Both the position numbers and the translations under genes were made by a program. A stretch of DNA of 64,000 nucleotides. It comes from an uncultured Clostridia bacterium. GTDB lineage: Bacteria > Bacillota > Clostridia > Oscillospirales > Acutalibacteraceae. The notes beneath the pieces are model-generated. The model was not told where the DNA came from. It did not search any database and saw only the letters and a program-made list of their open reading frames with translations. Shown one piece after another: positions 7,406-15,911 of the stretch. The stretch spans positions 1 to 64,000 of the forward strand of contig CALWDJ010000010.1 of the NCBI GenBank assembly GCA_944376655.1, read 5' to 3'. Numbering within the stretch: the stretch's first letter is position 1; every line of letters begins with the position of its first letter.

Positions 7406-8275
7406 TTAAACCACCTTGCGCCTTTTGTCAAAGGTTTCGGCGTATTTTTTTTTGTTTTTGAAGAATATTTTTTCGGTCAGCTCTTCTCCGAGACCTTTTT
7501 CACAGAGAAAACGGCGAAGCTGCGGTATCTGATTTACACCGCAAAGCTCATCAGACATATCCGCCCCGTCAAAATCAGAGCCTACCGCGATACTGTTTTC
7601 CATACCCATATCAAGCAGATGAAGTACATTCTCGTAGAATTTCTCATATACATTACCGCCCAGAAACGCCGGATAAAGGCACAGCCCCACGATGCCGTTT
7701 TTATCGGAAATCAGCCTTAACTGCTCATCGGTAAGGTTGCGCTTATGTCCGCACACCGCGCGGCAGCAGGCGTGGGTCACAAGCGGCATATCGGCAAGCT
7801 CCGCCGCCTTGTAAAAGCTCTTTTCGTTAAGGTGGGACAAATCGCAGCGTATATCAAGCTCATTCAGCTTTTCTATGACCCGTCTGCCGAAATGCGTAAG
7901 ACCCTTTTCGCTGTTCACACCGCCGGCTATACGGTTCTCGCCGTTCCATGTAAGGGTTAAAAATCGTATCCCGTCTTCTTTCAGTTTGTATAGAAGGTCG
8001 GTGTCCCCCTCTGTCACGGCTCCGCCCTCCACCGCAAAATACGGCGTAAGGCAGTCGGGCTTTTCTCGTAGCTTTTCATTAAAGCCGTCAAGCACGGCAC
8101 GGTAAAGCCTGTACGGCTCGTTTACATCATCCCTTATCCAGACCGCGAAAACCTGCTTCCAGTTATCAAAAATTTTACCCTTTTCGCCCGACACGGCAAG
8201 GCTGTTTTTATAAAACGGCTGATTTTTAAAATAACATTCGTAGGGCGTGTCACAGTGCAGGTCAAAAAAATCCAT
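7406..8275 (-). CDS. Dipeptidase, membrane dipeptidase family M19
   Basis: Zinc-dependent dipeptidase of the renal-dipeptidase fold, 289 residues. The DLHCDTP motif near the N-terminus, the paired histidine segment (RCDLSHLNEKS, then VTHACCRAV) and VGSDFDGAD at about residues 233-241 match family M19. No signal peptide is visible, so it is probably cytoplasmic and acts on D- or L-dipeptides or related amides; the substrate cannot be read from sequence. The ATG at 8275 is preferred over a TTG two codons earlier. It sits 35 bp from thrC and 15 bp from yraN, within a dense minus-strand gene run. Confidence 0.9.
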   Translation of the reverse strand: MDFFDLHCDTPYECYFKNQPFYKNSLAVSGEKGKIFDNWKQVFAVWIRDDVNEPYRLYRAVLDGFNEKLREKPDCLTPYFAVEGGAVTEGDTDLLYKLKEDGIRFLTLTWNGENRIAGGVNSEKGLTHFGRRVIEKLNELDIRCDLSHLNEKSFYKAAELADMPLVTHACCRAVCGHKRNLTDEQLRLISDKNGIVGLCLYPAFLGGNVYEKFYENVLHLLDMGMENSIAVGSDFDGADMSDELCGVNQIPQLRRFLCEKGLGEELTEKIFFKNKKKYAETFDKRRKVV

Positions 8276-8290
8276 ACGCAACCACTCTTT

Positions 8291-8653
8291 TCAGAAAGCG
8301 TTTTCCATATAACTGAGCCTGTAACCGTCGCTGCCGTCCGGCTTTCTGAAAACGGTGACCTCCGCCACATCGAAGCGCGGCTGAAGCTCCGTTTCGTATT
8401 TGGAAAGAAAGTCCTCCGCGGTAAGAATTATCCTGCGCCGCTTTGAGGCGGTCACTGACTCCGCCGGAGAAACAAGGCTGTCCTCCCGCCTTGTTTTCAC
8501 CTCGGTAAAAATTATATATTCTCCGCTTTCGGCTATTATGTCAATTTCTCCGTATCGGCACTGATAATTGCGCTTTATGACCGTAAGCCCTCTTCTGCGC
8601 ATATAATCCGCGGTGAGCCGTTCGCCTTTACCGCCGGTACTGCCTATATTCAT
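8291..8653 (-). CDS. yraN: YraN family (UPF0102) putative endonuclease
   Basis: Small protein of 120 residues with the nuclease-like signature of the family: an N-terminal G-x-x-GE segment (GKGERLTADYM), GEIDIIAESGEYIIFTEVKTR carrying the D and ExK residues of a PD-(D/E)XK fold, and a C-terminal RFDVAEV. Members often lie next to rnhB, as here, and may act in recombination or repair; the exact role is not known. The spacing to rnhB is 27 bp, which suggests cotranscription. Confidence 0.93.
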   Translation of the reverse strand: MNIGSTGGKGERLTADYMRRRGLTVIKRNYQCRYGEIDIIAESGEYIIFTEVKTRREDSLVSPAESVTASKRRRIILTAEDFLSKYETELQPRFDVAEVTVFRKPDGSDGYRLSYMENAF

Positions 8654-8680
8654 ACTGTCACCGCTCCCGCGTCAAAAAAA

Positions 8681-9283
8681 TCACTTTAGTATATTCTTCA
8701 GAAATGAAAGCCTGTGTATCCCGCACGGACCGTATTTTTTTATAAGCTCGGTATGCTCCTTTGTGCCGTAGCCCTTGTGCTTCTTAAAATCGTAAAGCGG
8801 GTATTTTTTGTCGTATTCAAGCATGAGGCGGTCACGGCTGACCTTTGCCAGCACGGACGCTGCCGCCACCGACATAGACTTCGCGTCTCCCTTTACCACC
8901 GTTTCGCAGGGGATTTTTATGCCCTTAGGCGCGCGGTTGCCGTCTATCAGCGCGAAGTCCGGCTTAAGCGCCAATCCCTCCACCGCGCGGTTCATGGCAA
9001 GAAAGGTCGCCTCAAGAATATTGAGCTTCTCGATTTCCTCAAGCGTTCCGTAAGCCACGCTGTAAGCCAGCGCCTTTCCGGTTATAACATCAAAAAGCTG
9101 CTCCCTTTTCTTTTCGGACAGCTTTTTTGAATCGTTGAGCCCGGGTATGCAGGCGTCCTCCGGCAGTATCACCGCCGCCGCGCAGACAGGTCCCGCAAGC
9201 GGTCCTCTGCCTGCCTCGTCCACGCCGCATATATATTTAAAGCCGCGCGAAACGGCGGCTTTCTCATATTCGTAATCAGGCAT
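8681..9283 (-). CDS. rnhB: Ribonuclease HII
   Basis: Removes ribonucleotides from RNA-DNA hybrids. The 200-residue protein has GVDEAGRGPLAGPV, carrying the first two catalytic acids, DSKKLSEKKRE, the IDGNRAPK segment with the third acid, and AAASVLAKVSRDR. The start codon at 9283 overlaps the end of rbgA by 8 nt, a sign of translational coupling; a TTG three codons earlier is possible. Confidence 0.95.
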   Translation of the reverse strand: MPDYEYEKAAVSRGFKYICGVDEAGRGPLAGPVCAAAVILPEDACIPGLNDSKKLSEKKREQLFDVITGKALAYSVAYGTLEEIEKLNILEATFLAMNRAVEGLALKPDFALIDGNRAPKGIKIPCETVVKGDAKSMSVAAASVLAKVSRDRLMLEYDKKYPLYDFKKHKGYGTKEHTELIKKYGPCGIHRLSFLKNILK

Positions 9284-10142
9284 AATCCTCAACCCTTTCG
9301 AGAGTTATATTACCTATTTTACAGCTGCGGTATTCCTCAAGCAGCATATTAGCCGCCCTTTCGGTATCGGTCTCGCCGCCCCTTATTACCATACCGCGCT
9401 TTTTGCCTATCTGACAGAGTATGTCATAGCTGTCGCTCTCAAGCTCAAGCTCTCCGTATCTTGAAAGCAGCTTTTCCGGGCATTTTTTTGAAAGAAGCTC
9501 AATAAGCCTTACCGCAAGCAGCTCAGTGTCCAGTATCCTGTCCTTTACCGCTCCGGTAAACGCCAAATGCTCGCCTACGGTTTCATCCTCAAACTTAGGC
9601 CACAGCACTCCCGGCGTGTCAAGCAGCTCAAGCTGACGGTCAATAGTAAACCACTGATTTCCCCTCGTTACTCCGGGGCGGTTCTCAACCTTCGCCTTTC
9701 CGCCGCCCGCTATGCGGTTTATAAATGAGGATTTTCCAACATTCGGTATCCCCACTACCATTATTCTGAGCGGCTTTCCGGTCATTCCCTTTTCCGCGTA
9801 CATCTGAAGCCTGTCCGCCAGGGCGGTTTTTACAGTGTCCTTGAAAAGCGCGAGACCCTTTCCGGTTTTACATTCTATTCCTATCGCTGCTGTCCCATCG
9901 GATTTATAGTGCTTTATCCATTTCGCGGTCTCTTCCGGGTCAGCCATATCGCATTTGTTTAAAAGTATTATAAGCGGCTTGTCGCCTATTAGGCTCTTAA
10001 GCTCCGGATTCCGGCTGCTTACCGGCACACGCGCGTCGGTAACCTCCGCCACCGCGTCGATAAGCGGAAGTATCTCCTTGATTTTACGGCGGGTTTTCGC
10101 CATATGTCCCGGGAACCACTGAATATTCTGTGTGCCGCTCAT
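9276..10142 (-). CDS. rbgA: Ribosome biogenesis GTPase RbgA (YlqF)
   Basis: Circularly permuted GTPase needed for late assembly of the 50S subunit. The 288-residue protein shows the permuted order of motifs: G4 NKCD first, then G1 GIPNVGKSS, the G2 GVTRG region and G3 DTPG. The N-terminal WFPGHMAK signature is diagnostic. Its start overlaps the lepB stop by 4 nt. The lepB-rbgA-rnhB order, downstream of rplS, is common in Firmicutes. Confidence 0.95.
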   Translation of the reverse strand: MSGTQNIQWFPGHMAKTRRKIKEILPLIDAVAEVTDARVPVSSRNPELKSLIGDKPLIILLNKCDMADPEETAKWIKHYKSDGTAAIGIECKTGKGLALFKDTVKTALADRLQMYAEKGMTGKPLRIMVVGIPNVGKSSFINRIAGGGKAKVENRPGVTRGNQWFTIDRQLELLDTPGVLWPKFEDETVGEHLAFTGAVKDRILDTELLAVRLIELLSKKCPEKLLSRYGELELESDSYDILCQIGKKRGMVIRGGETDTERAANMLLEEYRSCKIGNITLERVEDYA

Positions 10143-10840
10143 TTATCAAGCCTGCCTATGCTGTCAAACGGGAATATCCTTAAAATCGCGTGTCCCAGCA
10201 CATACCTTGTATCTATAAGTCCGTTTTCTCCTATCTGTGAGGAACGGCTGTCAAGCGAGTTGTTGCGGTTATCACCAAGCACGAAAATATACCCTTCGGG
10301 CACATAAAGCGGAAATTCCACACCGTCTTTATTGTTAGTGGGGGTTTTGGTGTAATCCTCTTCAAGCATGACACCGTCTACATATACGACGCCGCGCTCA
10401 AAATCAATATCCACAGTCTGACCGCCGACCGCTATTACACGCTTGATAATCGGCACCTGACCGGTTTTGACATCTTCAACGGTATTTTCTATGTTCCTTG
10501 AAATCACAACTATGTCACCCTGCTCAGGGGTGTATGCGAGGTTTGATATAATAACCTTGTCGCCCGTAAAAAGCGTGTTCTGCATCGAATCGCCGTCAAT
10601 AGTGGCGACACGGAAAATAAGGCTGAATATTATCACCACTGCGATTATAGCCGTCGCCAGTACATCGAGCCATTCAAAAAGCTCACCGGCAAAGCTGCTT
10701 TTTTTCTGCGGCTCAAGGCTTATCTCCGGCTCCTGCGCAGCCGCAGTGTCTACCGAAAAACCTTTTCCGTCGTTCTCCTTGGCGGAAAGATTTTCAGACT
10801 CTTTGGAATCTTCATTTTCAAATTCAAAGTAAAAATCCAT
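10139..10840 (-). CDS. lepB: Signal peptidase I
   Basis: Cleaves signal peptides of exported proteins. The 233-residue protein has a cytoplasmic N-terminal region of about 55 residues rich in Glu, Lys and Ser, one membrane segment (ATAIIAVVIIFSLIFRVATI, about 63-82), the catalytic Ser in DGDSMQNTL and the general-base Lys in IIKRVIAVGG. The box GDNRNNSLDSR follows. The acidic N-terminal tail is longer than in E. coli-type enzymes. GAGG lies 8 nt before the start. Confidence 0.95.
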   Translation of the reverse strand: MDFYFEFENEDSKESENLSAKENDGKGFSVDTAAAQEPEISLEPQKKSSFAGELFEWLDVLATAIIAVVIIFSLIFRVATIDGDSMQNTLFTGDKVIISNLAYTPEQGDIVVISRNIENTVEDVKTGQVPIIKRVIAVGGQTVDIDFERGVVYVDGVMLEEDYTKTPTNNKDGVEFPLYVPEGYIFVLGDNRNNSLDSRSSQIGENGLIDTRYVLGHAILRIFPFDSIGRLDK

Positions 10841-10860
10841 AAAGAAAACCTCATTTAAGC

Positions 10861-10892
10861 AAAAAGGGGGAACAGTCCAACCGTTCCCCCTC
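10861..10892 (-). terminator. rplS terminator
   Basis: GGGGGAACGGT pairs with ACTGTTCCCCC on the minus strand, followed by TTTTT. It separates rplS from lepB, so lepB expression needs readthrough or its own promoter. Confidence 0.85.
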
Positions 10893-10903
10893 TTACAGCC
10901 TTA

Positions 10904-11248
10904 TTAACCGATAAGCTCTTTAACCTTGGCAGCCTTACCGACTCTGTCGCGCAGATAATAGAGCTTCGCTCTGCGAACCTGACCCTTGCGAACCAGTTCA
11001 ACCTTGGCAACGCTCGGTGAATGTACAGGAAATACACGCTCTACGCCTACGCCGTATGATACACGGCGAACGGTGAAAGTTTCGGCGATCCCGCTGTTGT
11101 TCTTTGCGATTACGGTACCCTCAAAAACCTGGATTCTTTCCTTCTCGCCTTCCTTGATTCTTACGTGTACCTTTACGGTGCTTCCGATAAGAATTTCCGG
11201 AACGTCCTTTTTGAGCATATCCGCAGTAAGTTCCTTAATTACGTCCAT
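10904..11248 (-). CDS. rplS: 50S ribosomal protein L19
   Basis: Ribosomal protein at the 30S-50S interface. It has 114 residues, the usual length, and matches through [37 protein letters not shown] and [26 protein letters not shown] precedes the start. Its own promoter and a leader of about 160 nt lie upstream, and a strong terminator follows, so it is a single-gene unit. Confidence 0.97.
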   Translation of the reverse strand: MDVIKELTADMLKKDVPEILIGSTVKVHVRIKEGEKERIQVFEGTVIAKNNSGIAETFTVRRVSYGVGVERVFPVHSPSVAKVELVRKGQVRRAKLYYLRDRVGKAAKVKELIG

Positions 11249-11410
11249 CTTTTTTCCTCCTTAATTACTACCAGATGTTCATGCTCCGAAAGGACAGAGG
11301 ACCATCCGCTTCAATGTCGATTTACCGGCAATGAACCCACCTGTAAGGCTCAGGTGAAATCAAATTGCACATACTGACAGCAGGGCACAATAACCCCTTT
11401 ATCCTGACAG
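11249..11410 (-). promoter_or_regulatory. rplS 5' leader, possible autoregulatory region
   Basis: About 160 nt between the promoter and the Shine-Dalgarno site contain paired segments, for example CACCTG/CAGGTG and GGTCCTCTG/CGGAGCAT-type partial stems. L19 leaders are known in Firmicutes. I cannot confirm the L19 leader consensus by eye, so only the presence of a long structured leader is claimed. Confidence 0.35.
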
Positions 11411-11417
11411 CTTTACT

Positions 11418-11446
11418 ATTCTACCACAACAATCCTCAAAAATCAA
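11418..11446 (-). promoter_or_regulatory. rplS promoter
   Basis: On the minus strand TTGATT (11441-11446), a 17-bp spacer and TAGAAT (11418-11423). It lies just past the ypeB stop codon. Confidence 0.7.
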
Positions 11447-11449
11447 GCA

Positions 11450-12775
11450 TTATTTTGTAAGAGTTCCGCCGTCGCTCTTAAGCAGTATTAAAATATTCTC
11501 TTCCTCAAGTGTGGAAGCGTTTATATAGACAAGTATTTCCTGCCCGTCGTCCGCCTTGCACACAAACTCGTAGCAGCGCACCTCACCGCCTGAAGAAGTC
11601 GGAATAAGCGCAAGCCCCGTTTCGCGGACACTGAGCCTGCCGCTAACCTTTTCCCTTGCCTGTTCAGCTGTGGCGGCAGGGGTTTCAAAGGCGCGTTCGG
11701 TATGATTGGTAAGATATCCGCTCGCCTCGTAAAGCATTATCTCGCCGGTGTCCATAGCCACGCCCACCTTTACAAGGTCGGTGTAGCATATCGTCGCGCC
11801 GTCAAGATAAGCGAAGTTTATAACGCATACACCCTCATCGGTAAAATAATAAGTTTCGATAAAACCGGTCATTCCGGTTTTTTCGAGATAACGCTTCGCT
11901 TTGTCGAGTGCCTGACTGTATTCCAGTATATAATCCCCTATCTCACGGTTTTTCCTCATATACACCGTGTATCCGCCCCGACAGCTCACTTCTGCGGCAA
12001 CGTTGTCGGAAACATACCTGTAAGCCGGTATTTTTCCGTTTACATTTCCGTCAAAGCTAAGCTGTTCCTTATCACATTCCGTAAAAAGCGCCGCAGTCTC
12101 AAGCGCCTGCGATTCAGTAACGGTCTCAGCGTTCTTTATCATTAAAGGCTCTTTTTCAAGCAAATGGTCTGAATACGGACCGTCATAAACAAGGGTCGGA
12201 TAATCGGACAGACTTTCCTCAAGCGTACCGAGCGCTCCGGCAAGAGAATCTGTGTCAACAGTGCTGTCAAGCGTCTTATCCATCTGCTCCGCCCATGCCG
12301 ACGGGTTATTGTAGGAGATTGCCGAATCACCTACTGCCTTTGAAATTTTGCGCGCGGTATCTTGCAGTATCTCAATGCTGCGGGTATGCTCTTCACTCAT
12401 GCCGCCGTTTTCTATAAGCGATTTTGAGACCGACATGGCGTAATTTCCCACCTGGGACAAAAATCGGTTAAGCACCGTAAGCTCCTGTCCCGACGGCAGC
12501 TGCGAGAGAGAGTTTTTGGCGCTTTCAGCCTCGCTTAAAAGCTGCGCCGCCATATTGCTTATCTGTTTTGCGGTGGTTACATACCCTGCTTTTTCAAGTA
12601 TAAGGGAAATATTATTAACGCTTGAATTAAGCCCGTCAAGCGAGCGGGAATAGGTGTTCTGTATTTCGAGCCTGTACTGTTCAAGCTCAAGCCTTGATTT
12701 TACGGCAAATCCCACGGCGACAAGCACCGCGGCGGCGCAGAACGATATAAGCCTTACGGCGTTTTTTCTGTTCAT
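11450..12775 (-). CDS. ypeB: Spore germination protein YpeB
   Basis: YpeB is needed to localise or protect the cortex-lytic enzyme SleB in spores. The 441-residue protein has an N-terminal membrane anchor (about residues 8-25), a long helical region of about 180 residues and PepSY-like repeats in the C-terminal half (segments around YILEYSQALDKAKRYLEKTG and TCYTD-to-MLYEASGYL). A strong AGGAGG precedes the start. sleB, the usual upstream partner, is not adjacent: the preceding gene is an oxidoreductase. This marks the organism as a spore former. Similar length and the WAEQM and PSAWAEQ segments support the call. Confidence 0.88.
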   Translation of the reverse strand: MNRKNAVRLISFCAAAVLVAVGFAVKSRLELEQYRLEIQNTYSRSLDGLNSSVNNISLILEKAGYVTTAKQISNMAAQLLSEAESAKNSLSQLPSGQELTVLNRFLSQVGNYAMSVSKSLIENGGMSEEHTRSIEILQDTARKISKAVGDSAISYNNPSAWAEQMDKTLDSTVDTDSLAGALGTLEESLSDYPTLVYDGPYSDHLLEKEPLMIKNAETVTESQALETAALFTECDKEQLSFDGNVNGKIPAYRYVSDNVAAEVSCRGGYTVYMRKNREIGDYILEYSQALDKAKRYLEKTGMTGFIETYYFTDEGVCVINFAYLDGATICYTDLVKVGVAMDTGEIMLYEASGYLTNHTERAFETPAATAEQAREKVSGRLSVRETGLALIPTSSGGEVRCYEFVCKADDGQEILVYINASTLEEENILILLKSDGGTLTK

Positions 12776-12868
12776 AAATTTTCCTCCTGTTTTCTCCTAT
12801 TATTCCCTTTAAGGAGGAAATTAATCACAACGCCGTTTTTTAATTATTTAATGTTAAGCCGCAGCCTA

Positions 12869-13813
12869 TCAGAGCGACTTCAGGATATCTATCACCGTCT
12901 CCAGCTCGTCAGGCTTTACCTTTTCGGGTTCTTTACCGGTTCTTACGCAGTCCGCGAAATAATTTATTTCATTCGCGTAGGCGTCGCTGGCGGGAAGTCC
13001 TATGTTTCCGGTATCCGAAGCGCTTCCTCCTATCGGTGAGAATATTTTTCCGTCACGCTCATAAACAGTCATTTTTCCGTTTTCAGAAGCGACAACCGCG
13101 TTTTCAAACTGGAAAAGGAATTCCGCCTTAAACGGATATGGCGAAGCGTACCACGAGGCCTCGGTTGATACAAAAAAACCGTCATAGCTGTATATGGCGT
13201 TTATGTAGTCCTGCTCCGGTCTTTTTGAGCGGAAAACGGTTTTATCAAGCGGCTTCCCGAAGGCGTAAACCAAAAAATCAAGGTCATGAATATGCAGGTC
13301 GAAGGGAACAAGCCCGCTGCGTTTTTCATCCATCATCCAGCCGTCCCAGCTCCATTTCGGATAGCAGCCGAGCCTTCTCATATTGCCTGACAGCAGCCTG
13401 CCGTAGGTCTTTTCGTCGTAGATACGTTTAAGCACCTCATATTCCGGCCAGAACCGCAGTACCTGCGCTATCATAAACTTTACGCTGTTTTTTTTCGCGG
13501 CTCCGTATACTCTCGCCACGTCCTCACGCTTAAGGGAAACCGGCTTTTCGCATATTACGTTTATTCCCTTTTCCATAGCCTTAACCGCATAATCTGCATG
13601 GAGATAGGTAGGAAGACATATATCGAGTATATCTATTTCTTCCCTTTCGAGCATTTCGTCAAAATCGGTATAATGCCGCTTATCCGGATATTTTTCCATC
13701 TGCTCCGGGCGGATATCGCAGAGAGCGACAAGCTCCGCGTCCTCCATAGCCTCCCACGCCGGAATATGCGCGCCGCTTATCCCGCCGACGCCCGCCAATG
13801 CGATTTTAAGCAT
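12869..13813 (-). CDS. Gfo/Idh/MocA family oxidoreductase
   Basis: NAD(P)-dependent sugar or inositol dehydrogenase-like enzyme, 314 residues. The N-terminal Rossmann segment is MLKIALAGVGGISGAH. ICEKPVSLKREDV carries the EKP motif (Lys at the active site), and the C-terminal alpha/beta domain includes PFDLHIHDLDFL with the conserved histidines. The start at 13813 is supported by GGAGG upstream; a longer frame lacks a site. It lies 4 bp after the isomerase-like gene and is divergent from an AraC regulator, so the three probably form a sugar catabolic module with an unknown substrate. Confidence 0.88.
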   Translation of the reverse strand: MLKIALAGVGGISGAHIPAWEAMEDAELVALCDIRPEQMEKYPDKRHYTDFDEMLEREEIDILDICLPTYLHADYAVKAMEKGINVICEKPVSLKREDVARVYGAAKKNSVKFMIAQVLRFWPEYEVLKRIYDEKTYGRLLSGNMRRLGCYPKWSWDGWMMDEKRSGLVPFDLHIHDLDFLVYAFGKPLDKTVFRSKRPEQDYINAIYSYDGFFVSTEASWYASPYPFKAEFLFQFENAVVASENGKMTVYERDGKIFSPIGGSASDTGNIGLPASDAYANEINYFADCVRTGKEPEKVKPDELETVIDILKSL

Positions 13814-13817
13814 AATA

Positions 13818-14657
13818 TCAGCCTCCGTAAACCTCATTTATTATATTTTCAAGATACTTTTTCGCGTATCTTATATCCTCGGTCTGCTGCTCCCCGTCTA
13901 TTTCACGTTCAATGGTAACATACGAGTCATATCCGAGCTCTTTCAGCTTTCTGAACAGAGCCGTAAAATCCACCTTGCCGTCTCCTATTCTGGTTTCAGT
14001 GCCGAGCTCCCTGCCGTTTACGGGATAAAACCCGTCCTTTGCGTGAAGTCCTGCCACATATTTCCCGAAAACATCGAGCGCGTCAACCGGATTTGCTTTG
14101 CCGTAAAGAATCACGTTTGCGGTATCAAGATTCACCTTGAGATTATCGGTTCCGACCGTCTCAAAACAGCGCAGCATGGTAACCGGTGTTTCCTGACCTG
14201 TTTCAAAAAGCAGGTTCTGCCCGTTCTTCTTTAAATGCTCCGCGACCTTTCTTACCGCTTCGCAGAAAAGCGGGAACTGCGGATCATTGGGGTTTTCGGG
14301 TATAAAGCCCATATGCGTAACCACGTCTTTTACGTCGAGCTTTGCGGCAAAATCCGCGCCGTCGCACAGATTTTTAATTCTCATTTCCCTGTATTCCGGC
14401 GGGACAAGTCCCAAAGTGGTATGTCCCTCATAAAAGTTCCATACGCATGGGCCCTCCCAGCCGCACCAGAACGCCGAAACCGTTACTCCCGTTTCATCGA
14501 TCATTTTCTTGAGTATCGCGGCGTTTTCATCGGTCCATAGCGCGGGCACCCAGGAAATCAGCTGACAGTTATCGAACCCCTCGCTTAACATGTCATTGAA
14601 TTTTTTTGACATTTCATCAACACTGTTGAAATGTACGCAAATTCCGGTTTTCAACAT
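13818..14657 (-). CDS. Sugar phosphate isomerase/epimerase family protein
   Basis: TIM-barrel protein of the xylose isomerase-like (AP endonuclease 2) superfamily, 279 residues. Metal-ligand candidates are in VVTHMGFIPE, LLFETGQETP, VNLDTANVILYG, GLHAKDGF and VTIEREIDGE. The pair with the downstream Gfo/Idh/MocA oxidoreductase is a common arrangement in sugar or inositol catabolism. The start at 14657 is set by GGAGTG; a GTG two codons earlier is possible. The regulator AraC is divergent, across a 116-bp gap with a perfect inverted repeat. Confidence 0.87.
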   Translation of the reverse strand: MLKTGICVHFNSVDEMSKKFNDMLSEGFDNCQLISWVPALWTDENAAILKKMIDETGVTVSAFWCGWEGPCVWNFYEGHTTLGLVPPEYREMRIKNLCDGADFAAKLDVKDVVTHMGFIPENPNDPQFPLFCEAVRKVAEHLKKNGQNLLFETGQETPVTMLRCFETVGTDNLKVNLDTANVILYGKANPVDALDVFGKYVAGLHAKDGFYPVNGRELGTETRIGDGKVDFTALFRKLKELGYDSYVTIEREIDGEQQTEDIRYAKKYLENIINEVYGG

Positions 14658-14695
14658 AATCACTCCATTAAATTATTGCATATTCTGCGATTATA

Positions 14696-14718
14696 TGATA
14701 ACATGATAAATGTTATCA
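14696..14718. promoter_or_regulatory. Inverted repeat, candidate operator for the AraC regulator
   Basis: A perfect 9-bp inverted repeat (TGATAACAT, 5-bp loop, ATGTTATCA) lies in the divergent gap between the isomerase gene (minus) and the araC-type gene (plus), about 40 bp from one start and 56 from the other. It could be the binding site for the regulator or a promoter-overlapping operator. Confidence 0.5.
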
Positions 14719-14773
14719 TTGTAGTATTTTTTTGATTTTTTTCAGGATTATTTTGACTTTCGGAGATGATTCT

Positions 14774-15616
14774 GTGAAACTTGACCGCAACAAGGAGCTG
14801 ACTCCCGTGCTGTACGGAGAAAGCGGCGTGAAAATTCTCGGTGACAGTGATTTTGCCGAGGGGCTTTGCTTTTGCCTGCACTGGCACGAGCGTATGGAGC
14901 TGTTATATGTAACGCGGGGTGAACTGAGTGTTCAGGTGGGAAATCTCAATGTCACTGCTCCCGCGGAAAGCGTCGTCATAATACCTCCCGGGCGTGTCCA
15001 CGAAGGATACGCGGGTAAAAACGGCGCTAAATATTTTACTGTAATGTTTGACATTCCGCCTTTTTTCAACCGTCAGCCGGTGAGTGAGAAATATTTAAAG
15101 CCTATTTTTTTACAGCAGACAAATTTTCTTCCGCTCACTTCCCGTCCGGAAATCGTCGCCGCTGTCCGCTCGGTTATTAAAGAGCAGTTATCGGCAGACC
15201 GCTGCGCTTCACTTGCCGTAACAGGCGGAATATACTCGCTGATAGCGCTGCTTTACAGATACGCGCCGGGCGATACAGCTCCCGCGTATTCCGGAGGAAA
15301 TTTCCGCGAAGTTACCGAATATATCGGGGAGCATTACCGGGAGAATATTTCCTCGTCGTCGTTAAGCCGCCGTTTCGGATATGACGAAGCCTATTTTTGC
15401 CGGCGCTTCAAAACAGTCACCGGTCTTTCTCCTATGACATATATACAGATACTGCGTCTTGAAGCCTCGCGCGGCGCCATACGTGACGGCGAGAAAAGAA
15501 TTTCCGTCGTCGCTTCCATGTGCGGATTCTCAGATGCCGCCTACTTTTCCCGCTGCTTTAAAAAAAGATACGGAATGACGCCGACGGAATACGCCGGAGC
15601 CGCTCCCGAAAAGTAA
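14774..15616 (+). CDS. AraC family transcriptional regulator
   Basis: Regulator of 280 residues with an N-terminal cupin sensor (HWHERMELLYVTRGELSV about residues 36-53, PPGRVHEGYAG) and a C-terminal double helix-turn-helix of AraC type. The latter carries SLSRRFGYDEAYFCRRFKTV and ISVVASMCGFSDAAYFSRCF, which are the two recognition regions. The GTG at 14774 is chosen because GGAGA lies 7 nt upstream; a longer ATG frame has no site. It is divergent from a sugar isomerase/oxidoreductase pair that it probably controls; the inducer is unknown. Confidence 0.9.
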   Translation: MKLDRNKELTPVLYGESGVKILGDSDFAEGLCFCLHWHERMELLYVTRGELSVQVGNLNVTAPAESVVIIPPGRVHEGYAGKNGAKYFTVMFDIPPFFNRQPVSEKYLKPIFLQQTNFLPLTSRPEIVAAVRSVIKEQLSADRCASLAVTGGIYSLIALLYRYAPGDTAPAYSGGNFREVTEYIGEHYRENISSSSLSRRFGYDEAYFCRRFKTVTGLSPMTYIQILRLEASRGAIRDGEKRISVVASMCGFSDAAYFSRCFKKRYGMTPTEYAGAAPEK

Positions 15617-15629
15617 GGATTTTTATAAA

Positions 15630-15653
15630 AAAGGAGCCTTTTAAGGCTCCTTT
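15630..15653 (-). repeat. 24-bp terminator palindrome, right copy (site B), with T-tract
   Basis: A perfect palindromic stem (AAAGGAGCC arms), identical to 15888-15911. Read on the minus strand it is the outer copy, followed by TTT, so it completes the terminator after the repeat element. It also serves as a terminator for the convergent araC-type gene on the plus strand. Confidence 0.85.
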
Positions 15654-15887
15654 CAGTCTGTCGATAAACATTAAGCTTTATTTTTTTTGCGGCGTTAAGC
15701 CGCATTTTTTGTTTTTCCGGCGACAGGTGCGTCGGAAAAACTCCTTGTAAGCGAAAACCCGCTTAATAAGCGGGTTTTCAAGGGCACAGGGGTGGTATTG
15801 GCGGGGATAGAGTGCAGTCCGGAAAGCTTTGATTTCCGAGCGAGCGGCATCCCCGACCAAGAGCGTGTCGACTTTTTCGACACGCTC
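15654..15887 (-). mobile_element. Terminator-inserted repeat element, copy B
   Basis: This 234-bp copy of the element at 5626-5854 is read on the minus strand. It begins with the same GAGCGTGT hairpin and ends in GACAGACTG. Compared with copy A it has paired changes: T-A to C-G in the first hairpin, A-T to G-C in the CGGG(A/G)AT stem, and A-T to G-C in the inner GAAAATC stem (that stem also gains one mismatch). Loops vary more freely. As in copy A, it lies in sense orientation between a terminator stem that has lost its T-tract and a duplicate stem that retains it. The upstream gene here is the PPTase at 15899-16474. Confidence 0.8.
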
Positions 15888-15911
15888 AAAGGAGCCTTTT
15901 AAGGCTCCTTT
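15888..15911 (-). repeat. 24-bp terminator palindrome, left copy (site B), overlapping the PPTase stop
   Basis: An exact direct repeat of 15630-15653. On the minus strand it follows the PPTase coding region and contains its TAA stop in the loop. The T-tract is missing because the element starts directly after the stem. Confidence 0.85.
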
